Shown here piece by piece: positions 55,386 to 64,000 of a DNA stretch of 64,000 nt; the stretch's first letter is position 1, and every line of letters starts with the position of its first letter. The notes under the pieces are model-generated. The model was not told the origin of the DNA, made no database searches, and saw only the letters and a list, made by a program, of their open reading frames with translations. Location: the NCBI GenBank assembly GCA_021234155.1, contig JAJEKV010000042.1:1294257-1358256 (forward strand). Direction: 5' to 3'. Position numbers and translations under genes: made by a program. Origin of the DNA: Isoetes taiwanensis. Lineage: Eukaryota > Streptophyta > Lycopodiopsida > Isoetales > Isoetaceae.

Positions 55386-58300
55386 TCATTTGTTTTTTTT
55401 TCCCATAATCCAGGCATACTGAGCTGCCACTGTTGCTACAATATTGGTCCACAGTTCCACCATGAGGAGGTTCGATGGGATTTCTCTCTGTTCGAACAGT
55501 TTGGTGGTATACTTCCTCCATATGCACCAGGTTGTGTAGGCTCTTACTATGTTCCAAATTTCCTGGTCGTTTCTGGTTCCACATATATGATATGGACCTG
55601 CTGATTCATTGAACTGTGGTTCTCTTGTGCCAGCCCACTGCCAGGTCAAGATATTGTGATTATACTGCATGTCATCCTCTTTCATGCCCGAGAGGATCAT
55701 GTGCCAAGTGATGTTGCTGATTTGATTGGAGATTGTGAGCTTGCTCCAGATATTTATTGCTTTTTTCCATAGTTGTTGAGCTTGCTGACACTGCCAGAAC
55801 ACATGTTTCTGTGTTGCAGGCTCACCGCACCACATGCAATCGTAGTAGACTGGAGGCTGGTTTCTCACATACTTTCTTGGGATTGCACTTTTGTTTGCTA
55901 GCATCCATACCAGGGATTTCACTTTTGCTTGGCAACCATTGGCCCATATTAACTTCAGCAGTCTAGTTTTTTTCAGGTCTCTTTCGATCCCCATGGAGTG
56001 GGCTTTTTGAAATAACTTAGAAGTCTCGTTCTCCTGCGCTGCTTGCATGATTTTGCCAATCTTTGGAGTGAAAGCAAAAAAGTCAAATTGGCCCACTTCC
56101 CCAAATTTTCAATACCACATTTTTGGGTCCCATTCAAGGTCTGTCGTATTGCTGTTTCTGAAAACTATTAAATTGATGTGTTGATCTTTCTCGACTTCTG
56201 GATCTATTGTGATATACTTGCCTTGAAGATCAATAACTCTGATGTTTCTCCATTGCATTAGGCTTTGGTTGGGGATGTCTTGGATTTCAGGCACTTTGTT
56301 TTGCTGTATAATGCCTCAGTCATCAGCCAGGAATTTGTATCCTCTATTCTCCAAGCTCGAAGGTTTGAACCACACTTCCCTGGCATTGTTGACACTGGGG
56401 TCCAGAACCATTTCTCTTGTATAGGTAGGTTCTGAATCTGATGAGTGATTCCTTCCGAACCATCTTCTACTGCTTGTAGCAGGATTTCAACATCACTGGT
56501 TATTCTTTTTCTGGTGCAGGGGCCCAGGGGTTTGTGTCATTTTTTGGAGGGTGGTTTCCCTTGTTGGCATGATGATCTTGTCAAGATCTTCCACTAATCT
56601 GATGCCTTTTCCATAAAGCCATCTCCATCCTCTTTTGTATTGATCTTCCCCCAGCTGCTGGCCTCTAAAGGTGATCCTGGGATTGTGAAATAATAACTGC
56701 TTCCTGAATTGCTCATGGGAGATTTGTTCCTGCTGCTTAATCATTGGCTTGAAGTGAGTCCAGAGTTTGAAGAGCCCTGCTGATAGTCCCTGCAGACCTT
56801 TAGCTTTGAGTGGACAGTTGGCAAAGAGCCAAAGGGATCTGGGAGCCAACTTACACCTTTTTTCCTGTCAGGAGTTGCTTTAAGCAGCATATATCTGAGC
56901 AACTGTTTCCATGGCTGCTGACCAGGTGAGAAAGCTCTTATAAATATTTTGAACAGAAGTGCCTTTGCTTGTTTGACAGGGTCAATCAAACCCAGTCCTC
57001 CCCTATCCTTTTGAAGAATGGTGATTTTCCAGGCCACTTTGGATGCAGGGTTGGTTTCGTCTGTGCTGCCCCTCCAGAGGTAAATTCTTATGCACTTTGT
57101 TATTTCATCCAGGTATTTTTTTCCCCCACCACCCAACCACTAGTAAGGTACCATAATGAGCCCAATATTATGTTGTTTATTACTGTCACTCTTGCAGGAA
57201 AGGAGAGGCCTTTGTTGGACCATTTGGCCAGATGATTTTTAATCAAGGCCACCATGTGGACCTCTTGGTCTATTTTGTTCAAATCTGATCCCACTTGGAA
57301 TCCCAAGTATCTTACTGTCTCCTGTTGTTCCAGCCATTTAAAACCCAAGCTGTTGCCCCAAGTGGGTTTTTGTTTTTTGGATACCCAGATGCCAAAGGAT
57401 TTACTCCAGTTTATAGCAGCCCCAGGTGCCTGGCAGAATATGGTTAGGCACTTTTCCATTCTTTTCAAGTTTCCTCTGTGCCATTTATAAAGAGAGATGT
57501 GTCATCTGCAAATTCACAATCCCTTAAGTCCCCATTGTGAGGTGCTAGATCCATGAGATAGTCATCATTGGGGAGCTGCAACCCTTGTGGACCTTCATTG
57601 CTTTCTAGGTAGTGTCCCAGGGCCTCTGCCATTAGAATGAATAGAGCTGGAGCTAGGGGACAGCCTTGGCGTACTGACCTATGTAATTCAATCTGGGAAC
57701 CTAGGCATCCATTAATCAGAGTTTTGCTTTTTGTTCCCCTGTATAGGATAGAGGCCATGGATTGGAATTGGTTAGAAATCCCGAGCTTGTTCATGACTCT
57801 TTCCATGAAATGCCAATCTGTTCTATCATAGGCCTTCTCAAAATCCAAAAGGATGATTGCTAGGTCCTTTCCAGATTCCTTTGCCCATTCCTGTGCTAGT
57901 TTTAGAGTAGCAATATTTTCAAAGATGAGTCTGCCCTTAACAAAGCCTGTTTGAGAACTTCTTATTATGGATGGGAGAATATCCCTCAATCTGATAGACA
58001 AAGTTTTTGCAATGATTTTATAAATTGTGCACATCATAGAGATAGGTCTCCAATTTTTTAATTCTGTCAAGTCTCCTTTTTTTGGGACTAATGTTATACA
58101 ACCTTCCAAAAAATCTTGCTCCCACTATCCCTGGGTGGTGGCATTGACCCAAGATTGAAGAATAAGCTGGCCAATCCACTCCCAGTTTTTTAGAAAAAAT
58201 GAAGGGGGGATACCATCCATCCCTGGACTTTTCTCCTCATTGAGTTCCTTTAGGGCTTTTTTAATTCATCTGCAGAAAAAGGTTTTGTCAGTGCTAAATT

Positions 58301-59650
58301 CATGTCTTCACTTACAATTTTAGGGACCTTGTCTAGCACTTTGTCGATTGCCTCCAGTCTGTCCGCGTCTAAAGGGACTGCTTGAAATACCTCTAAGAAA
58401 TATGAATCCACCATATCTTGCATTGGTTTTTGTTGGGTGATCAGCTGCTGATTCTGATTCTTTAGACCTAGTATTGGTGGAGCCACTGATTTTCCTTTTA
58501 AGGCCAAGTAGTGAGCATGAGAGAGCTTTCTTTCATTGAGGAGCCAAGCTACATTGCTTTTTTCAAAATGGTTGAGTATTTTTTCCTGTTCTACCCTTGC
58601 CAGATCCTCTTTTAACCTTTCAGCTTGCCCTCTTGCCCACATGTTGTTGCGGTCCCTGTTTAGGAGACTTTTGGCTGCTTCAAGATTATTTCTTAGAGCC
58701 ATTTCTTTTCCAAAGAGCTTCTTTTTTAGGTCAGTTTGCATCTGCCTGGCTTTCTGAGATATTCTATTTATTAGCACTGCTAGGTTCTGATCTCTATTAG
58801 TGTCCCAAAGATCTCTGGCTTCTCTCGGTAGGTCCGGGTCTTCAGCAATGGTTTTCCTTATTCTTGCCTTTTTCCTTTCACCAAGTCTGTTCTCCAGTTT
58901 GCTTTGAAATATGAGTGGTCAGTGGTCCGAGAAGTCGGAGAAACCTGTATTGATTTGGAGGCCACCCCCTAGCCTGCAGAACCATTCAGAGATATAGATT
59001 CTGTCCAGCCTCTCCTGTACTTGACCAGCATTGGAGATCCATGTGAAGGCAGAATGGTGTGGAGCAAAGTTTTCATGGAAAAAACAATCAGTGAGGCCAA
59101 GATTGAAACACATGTCAAACCATACCTCTTTTTCCACCTCTGACATTTGTAATTCTCTACTGCCACCCTGTCTATCCTGAATATCTTCAAGCATGTTGAA
59201 GTCCCCTAGAACCATTAGCCCCTGTAGGTCATTTGGAATTAATGGGATTATTTGCCTCCACATTTCAGTTCTTAGGTCTGGTTCCCCACTTGCTGCATAC
59301 ACATCATGAATCCTAATAAGTCTTTTCCATGCCTTATTGTTACTAGTTGTGCTCGGTATCTGATGGTTTACAATCAATGAGTCCCATTTTAGTCCAATCA
59401 CCATGAGAGTTCCTCCTCCTGGTCTAACATCCATAATTGTGGCTGGGTTCCAAAAATGACGTCCAGATGCTATTTTTCTTCTCTCATTCTTGTTGGCTAT
59501 TTTAGTCTCCTGTATTGCAATTAAGTCAAAAGAACCTGTGGCTGCCTCCAGTTCCCTTATGTGCATTTTGAGCCTATCTAATTTGGTAATTCTGGTATCC
59601 CTAGAGCTCATACCCTGCACATTCCATGTTGTCATATTGAAACTTGTCAT
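55386..59650 (-). pseudogene. LINE copy 2 ORF2: endonuclease, reverse transcriptase, zf-RVT
   Basis: Endonuclease (58919-59650) shows TTWNVQGMS, AIQETKIANK, YAASGEPDLR, LGDFNM and FSDFSDH; all key positions are present. An in-frame TGA follows SDH at ~58919. The reverse transcriptase (57465-58109) has WRPISMMCTIYKIIAK, ILLDFEKAYDRTDW, RQGCPLAPALF and the catalytic FADDTSLF. After it come the thumb and connection pieces (57100-57468, 56741-57136, 56493-56849) and a CMWCGEPATQKHVFWQC zinc-binding domain (55386-56096). Breaks include a frameshift at ~58250, TAG at ~58126 and a frameshift at ~57466. No RNase H domain was seen. The enzyme would nick target DNA and copy the element RNA in place. 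Confidence 0.9.
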
Positions 59651-62431
59651 TGGGGGACAAGGATCCCCCTACTTCTGAGGGCATCTGCCTTGTACCAGTA
59701 GAAGGCTTTGTTAGGTGATCCTCTAGGGTTCTTTGCTCCAATTAGAACCAGAAACCTTGTTCCTTCCTTTATAGCATCAATTGCCCTGAGGTCATAAGAG
59801 TCCTTTTCCCATTGGGTATTGCAGCATAATATCTCGTGAATTACTTTCTGTTTTTCCATTTCATTGGCTGGGAGTGTCACCACTGGAAATTCACCTGTAT
59901 GTTTGTCTGCCAGCCAGCATTTTTTCCCTTTGATGTAGTACTCATGGGCAATTGCAAGAGTGTACTGTACTAGGCTTTGATCACTTGCAGTTGCCATTTC
60001 AGAATTCTGCTGCTGTTTTGGTGTTGTTTCCTCCAGCTGATGTTTCTTTTCCTCTGTGTTTTCACTGATCTTTGAGCTTTTCCCAGCAGGTGGGGACTGC
60101 ATCTTTTCTGGCTCTTGGTCCTTATCATCCTTTTTTTGGAATTCAGAGGTACTTTCTTTTTCTGCTGTTTTGTTGGACTCTTTTATGACAGCTGAGATTG
60201 TGTGCTCCATTGTAACTGTGCCATCTTCCAGATGTTTTTCTTTTCGAACCCATTGTTCTAGAACCCTAGGTTTCTTGGCCCTTCCTTGACTTAGGTCCAC
60301 TGTGGTTTGATAATTTTTTTGGCTTTGAGCCCCACTGTTCTGAAATTTCCTTCCATAGCCACCTCCATCTTGCACTGATCTCTTGTTAGGATTGTTGTTC
60401 CAGTGCTGTTTCTTGCTGTTCTCATTTTCCATTGGTTCCAGCTTAACCTGTGATTCCAGTTTTGCTTTCAAATTCGGACAATCTCTTTTCCAATGGCCTT
60501 CTTCCTTACAGTAGTGGCATGCTACACCCGATTTTAGCACTTCTATGCCTATGGTTCTGCCTCCAACTGTTAGGGTTTGAGGGCTTTTCCTCTTACCCCT
60601 ATTTCCCCAATGTTCTCTAGGCCAAATAGCACTTCACCTATGCTACTGATAGCCGTGTTCATGATTCTTGGAATCCTCAATTCCCCTGGGATGTTTGACA
60701 AGAGAATTTGGACTTCTTGTTCTCCCTTTAACAATTTTTCTCCCTGCTGCAAGTCAAAATTCTCAATCCAAGGGAAAAGGGTAGCTCTGTTACCTTTTGA
60801 GTCAATTAGTCTTTTCTTCTGCAGGGCCCCTTCTATTTCGTTGCTATCATTCAGGACAATCTCAAACCAGGATGAGCTTATAGGGGAGCATCTAACTCCT
60901 GTAGCAGTGGACATTTGAGTGTTGAACCACTTGAGGATTTCTTCGGCTGACAACCATTGGTTGGAGTGTTTCAACAGAATTGCACTATTTTTAAGCTTTC
61001 GAGCTTCCATATTTATGAGGGCCAATTCTTCCTCGTCCAAGGTTACCTCCATATAATGAGTTGTTTGAACCCTGGGTTGAGCCTGCTGCTTACTTGTTCC
61101 AGCTCTTTGCTCTGCTGTCAAGGATTCATTTGGGCCCTGTTTTGTTTCATTCCTGCTTTGTCTTTCATCTGGTGTTGGATCAGTAGACCTTTTTTGTTTG
61201 ATATTCTCTCCCTTTGTCTCATCAGGTCTGAGTTGATCCTCCACTTTTACCCAGGTCTCAGCATTCAGGAGAATCTCGTCTAGGTAATAAACCATTTTTT
61301 CCTTTCCCTTTTGAGTTGTGTTGCTGCCTAGTTTGGGCTGAACCCTGTGGATCTCCTCTTCATTTTGTTGTATTGTACCTTCTTTGCTCATCTCAGTTAC
61401 TTGGGCTGCAGGGGTTGCAGCCATTACCCCAGTGCTTAGGGCTGCAGGGATTGCAGCCATTACCCCATTTTTGTTTGTCTGATCTGCAGGGGTTGCAGGT
61501 ATTACCCTAATGGTCTGGGCTGCAGGGGTTGCAGCCATTACCCCGATTTTGTTCATCTGGTCTGCAGGGGTTGCAGACAATACCCCAAGGTTCCTGACTG
61601 CAGGGGTTGCAGTCCTTACCCCAAATTTTCTGTTATGGTCCATGTCTTGAGATTGATTGTCATGGCTAGGGCCAGCTTCCTTTGCTGATTTTTCTTCTTT
61701 TAGCATGATCTCCTTTAGGAAGTGGGCTGTTGCTACCTCCTTGTACACTATTATCTCTTTTCCCTTGACATCCATGATCTTGCAATCTCTGTTTCGATTA
61801 AAGCCTCTTCCCTTTTTAGTTTTTCCTTTTGCTCTTTGATAGGCCTCGAACATTTCTTGATACTTATCTGTTTGATCCTCGTACCTTTTCCTGCTTAGTC
61901 CTTGAGACCTTTTCTTCCTTTTTGCTTTTTCTCCCCTTGATTTTTTCTGTTTTGCAGGGGGTACCAAGGGTTGATCGTCACTGTCCTCTTCCATCAACAG
62001 ATCCTCTGAGTCAGGTGTCTGATCTCTCTTTTTTTTTTTTTTTAACAAAGGGTCGTCGGAATCCCGTTCTTCATCAGATAAGATTATCCTCCTTGCCGAC
62101 TGTTGTGCTCTTGTTTTCTTTTTACTCCTTTTTGCCTTTGCACTATGGCTTTGCCCTGTGTTTCACCATTTTCATTGCTATCTGTAGGGCTCTTACTCAT
62201 TCTTCTTTTTTTCCCCTTCTGCAGATTTGCTCCTGAAGATTCAGCCTTGTTTTTGCACCTGTTCCTTGGGGAAGATCTTATGGCAATCGAAGTCGTGCCC
62301 TCAGGCGAATTTTCAACTTGCTGCTCGAGATTTATGGGCTCTAGCAGCTCCTCCATTTTTCTTTCATGTTTCTTTTCATGTTTGCATTTCATTTTGTTCA
62401 AGGCCAGCAGTCTCGCATTTAAATTTGCCAT
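59647..62431 (-). pseudogene. LINE copy 2 ORF1: RRM-like domain, ATPA repeats, CCHC knuckle
   Basis: Nucleic-acid-binding protein of the element. From its N-terminus: basic region (62084-62431), a frameshift at the T run 62031-62043, a Lys/Arg-rich block, six ATPA tandem units (61406-61625), an acidic linker, the DUF4283-type region (ALINMEARKLKNSAILLKH, KWFNTQMSTATGVRC, GNRATLFPWIENFDL), then a second frameshift at ~60575 with a small deletion relative to copy 1, and a clean CCHC knuckle CHYCKEEGHWKRDC. The charged C-terminal tail ends in VPQ and a TGA that overlaps the ATG of ORF2. Two frameshifts make it non-functional. Confidence 0.85.
61406..61625 (-). repeat. 36/42-bp alternating repeat in LINE copy 2 ORF1
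   Basis: On the plus strand CTGCAGGGGTTGCAG occurs at 61406, 61442, 61484, 61520, 61562 and 61598: spacings 36, 42, 36, 42, 36. Each unit ends TTACCCC or a variant. The 78-bp super-unit encodes 26 residues in two GVxxATPA units. Confidence 0.9.
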
Positions 62432-63100
62432 AAGAATTCACAAACTTCACAATCCAGGCCTTCAATCCCTCTTAATGAAAACCCGAACCGCTTAGGGTGC
62501 AAGTCTTTCGGACTTGCTTCGTTACTCAAGAATGCCTCGTATTTAGTCAGGAATGAAGCCGCCTCAGGGCTATTTCAGCCTTACAACTCTTTCCGGAATC
62601 AACTTTCCCCGAAATCTCAACCTTGGCCGAGGGTTTGCCTTATAATCTTGGGAGACTTGTAAAAGCAGGGGATCTCGAGCCTGTTGTCACAGCTTGATCC
62701 AAAAGGGTGAGAACCCGGGCTCTAACGATAGCTCGCAAAGAGAGGAGCTTAAATCCGTCGAGTAAATTTGCAGCGCCACTATCCAAACTCTGATTCTTGC
62801 GATCGATCAATCTTCCACACAAAACTTCCGGCAGCTTGACGTTTGGTATGAGCTTGAGAGACGGGCTGCCAGAGTTAAACAGGTGCAGGGGTCCGTTGGC
62901 CTAGTTGGCAATCACTGATTGGTCCTCGGGGCTCCCCCGCACACCTTCGAGCGTGGGAATTGGGCGGGAAAGTTAGGCGGAAAGGGGAGAAGGAGGATTG
63001 ACGGGGGAAATGAAGGGCGATGAAGAAGGGGAAAGAAGGGAGGGGGGCGCCATGGGCGCTAGTGCCTAGCGACCAGGGGGAGGGGGGAATTAGGGTTCGA
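62432..63100 (-). other. 5' leader of LINE copy 2
   Basis: Non-coding. Aligns with the leader of copy 1 (45420-46010): CTTGATCCAAAAGGG, GCAGCGCC-CTATCCAA, GCAGCTTGACGTTTGGTA, GGGCTGCCAGA, GTTGGCAATCACTG-TTGG and AAAGTTAGGCGG occur in both in the same order. Contains the empty site of the MITE found in copy 1. Confidence 0.8.
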
Positions 63101-63109
63101 TTCCGAAGG

Positions 63110-63420
63110 ATAGAAAGGGTTCGATGTGGTAGATGGAGTCATGTATGAACCCAAAACAACTAGCCTAGGTCCCTGAGGCATACGAGAGCTATACATAAAG
63201 CAACCATAGAACTCATGCTCATACCAAACAAAAAAACCAGAGGAAGGCAAAACTCAATGACCAAGGGAAGGACATCAGGCGCATACACGCAACTACGCAA
63301 CACACAAGGCCGGGAGCACCCACAGATCAAAGATATGCTACATACATTGACAGGAGGAACATCAGACGCCAGGCATCCACGCGACCTACCATGCACAAGC
63401 ACTACCAAACAGGGGTAGAA
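63110..63420 (-). repeat. Dispersed repeat R, copy 4 (joined to LINE leader, shortened)
   Basis: Has GGGTTCGATGTGGTAGATGG, GAACCCAAAACAACTAGCCT, GGACATCAGGCGC, AACATCAGACGCCAGGCATC and ACGCGACCTACC. After 63413 a second GTAGAAAGGGTTCGATGTGG phrase starts and the typical right half of the repeat is missing. Confidence 0.7.
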
Positions 63421-63682
63421 AGGGTTCGATGTGGGCGAGGAAAAAGGGAAGGGGGGAGAGCGGAGAGAGGGAGGACACCATGGGTGTTGGGTTATTACTT
63501 CCAACACCCACGCCAAATATCAATACAACACAATAATAGGATTTGAACCCATACCTCATAGAGGCCTAGCCGAAAACACTAACATGAAGCCCTAGGCCTA
63601 CTTATCAAACAAAGCCCTTATTATTCCCTTATTGGGGGACTAGGTGAGCGGGCCCTGCGGGCCAAAATTTAAACAATAATAA
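63421..63682. other. Short non-coding stretch
   Basis: Purine-rich start, then ATAGGATTTGAACCCATACC at 63536, a reversed B-box-like motif that may belong to another tRNA-like module. No gene seen. Confidence 0.4.
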
Positions 63683-64000
63683 TTTTTTTTTTTTTTTTTT
63701 TTGGGATTTGATCCCTTGACCTTTGTATTCAGAATCAGGCACTTTTCCAGTGATGTCCCTTGTTTTTGTTGTTTGCATTGTGAGAGAAGAGCTAGATCTG
63801 GACCATTGAAGCAAAAGACCAACAAAAAAGTTGTTGGTTCCTATGTGAGCTTGAGCCTTCGACCCGTGGCTTTAGAATCAAGTACTTGTCCAATGCTATC
63901 CCTTGCTAATGCTGTTACAGAGGTGTGTTTGATATATCTGGATAGCTTTACCAAAACTTGAGCATAACTGAGTGCTAGTTCTTGAGTGGGTTTGAACCCA
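63683..64000 (-). mobile_element. Poly(A)-tailed tRNA-like SINE-type modules at the window edge
   Basis: A run of T at 63684-63701 is followed by GGGATTTGATCCCTTGACC (reversed B box) and GAATCAGGCACTTTTCCAGT. CTTCGACCC with GAATCAAGTACTTGTCCAAT (63857-63893) is a diverged second unit with the same layout, and GGTTTGAACCCA starts a third at the edge. Consistent with minus-strand tRNA-derived repeats like those at 54223-54790. Confidence 0.5.

Larger units (their letters stand above)
55386..63100 (-). mobile_element. LINE copy 2, near full length but disrupted
   Basis: Minus-strand non-LTR retrotransposon: leader (62432-63100), ORF1 (59647-62431) and ORF2 (55386-59650) with endonuclease, reverse transcriptase and a C-terminal zinc-binding domain. 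ORF1 and ORF2 overlap in an ATGA. Several stops and frameshifts in both ORFs mean it cannot move by itself. It shares leader, ORF1 and endonuclease with copy 1 at 41570. Confidence 0.9.

Noticed and set aside
54840-55604. Plus-strand frames downstream of LINE copy 2
   Set aside because: They overlap antisense to the LINE 3' end, have no recognisable domain and are interrupted by T runs.
61406-61625. Regularly spaced repeats resembling a CRISPR array
   Set aside because: The spacers are also similar to each other, the array lies in frame inside a LINE ORF1, and the genome is eukaryotic.

Overview
The window looks like nuclear DNA of a land plant with a large, repeat-rich genome. The evidence is an intronless legume-lectin receptor kinase, a spliced DEUBAD-type chromatin gene with AT-rich GT-AG introns, plant-style LINEs with a CCHC zinc knuckle in ORF1, LTR elements with initiator-Met tRNA primer sites, and tRNA-derived SINEs. 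The species cannot be named from the sequence. Exon limits and mobile-element edges were placed by eye.

Layout. 1-5.4 kb: a possible last exon of an upstream gene (129-212), an L-type lectin receptor kinase (1272-3266, +), and a broken copy of its activation-loop segment just downstream. 5.4-16.5 kb: three adjacent LTR-retrotransposon structures: a minus-strand gag-only Ty3-like element with 1.2 kb LTRs, a small plus-strand element with ~0.2 kb LTRs and an iMet primer site, and a minus-strand element of unknown proteins with an iMet site. 16.5-26.8 kb: mostly non-coding, with many short tandem duplications, a TTCTAGAA-rich tract and tRNA-derived SINEs. 26.8-31.6 kb: a nine-exon gene (849 aa) resembling the plant NFRKB-like DEUBAD family. 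33.5-37.1 kb (minus strand): a decayed tyrosine-recombinase copy, a 383-bp tandem duplication and a second Ty3 gag remnant. 39.4-41.3 kb: copia-like remains. 41.6-46.6 kb and 55.4-63.4 kb: two related LINEs (minus strand), both with disrupted frames. 46.9-49.2 kb: a candidate solo LTR. 49.5-51.6 kb: the better tyrosine-recombinase copy. 52.4-54.8 kb: dispersed repeats and SINE-like modules.

The most notable object is the five-exon minus-strand gene at 49697-51616 (535 aa). Its order of motifs matches the Crypton-type tyrosine recombinase domain (DUF3504, as in QRICH1, ZMYM and KIAA1958 proteins), and a second, diverged and broken copy lies at 33547-34620. Two copies in 18 kb point to a mobile or dispersed family of eukaryotic tyrosine recombinases in a plant.

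Second is a 183-bp Mutator-type MITE at 45725-45907 with 36-bp perfect terminal inverted repeats and a perfect 9-bp target duplication. It sits in the leader of one LINE, and the other LINE in the window supplies the matching empty site.

The host genes (receptor kinase and NFRKB-like gene) show no functional link with each other; most of the rest is mobile DNA in various states of decay.
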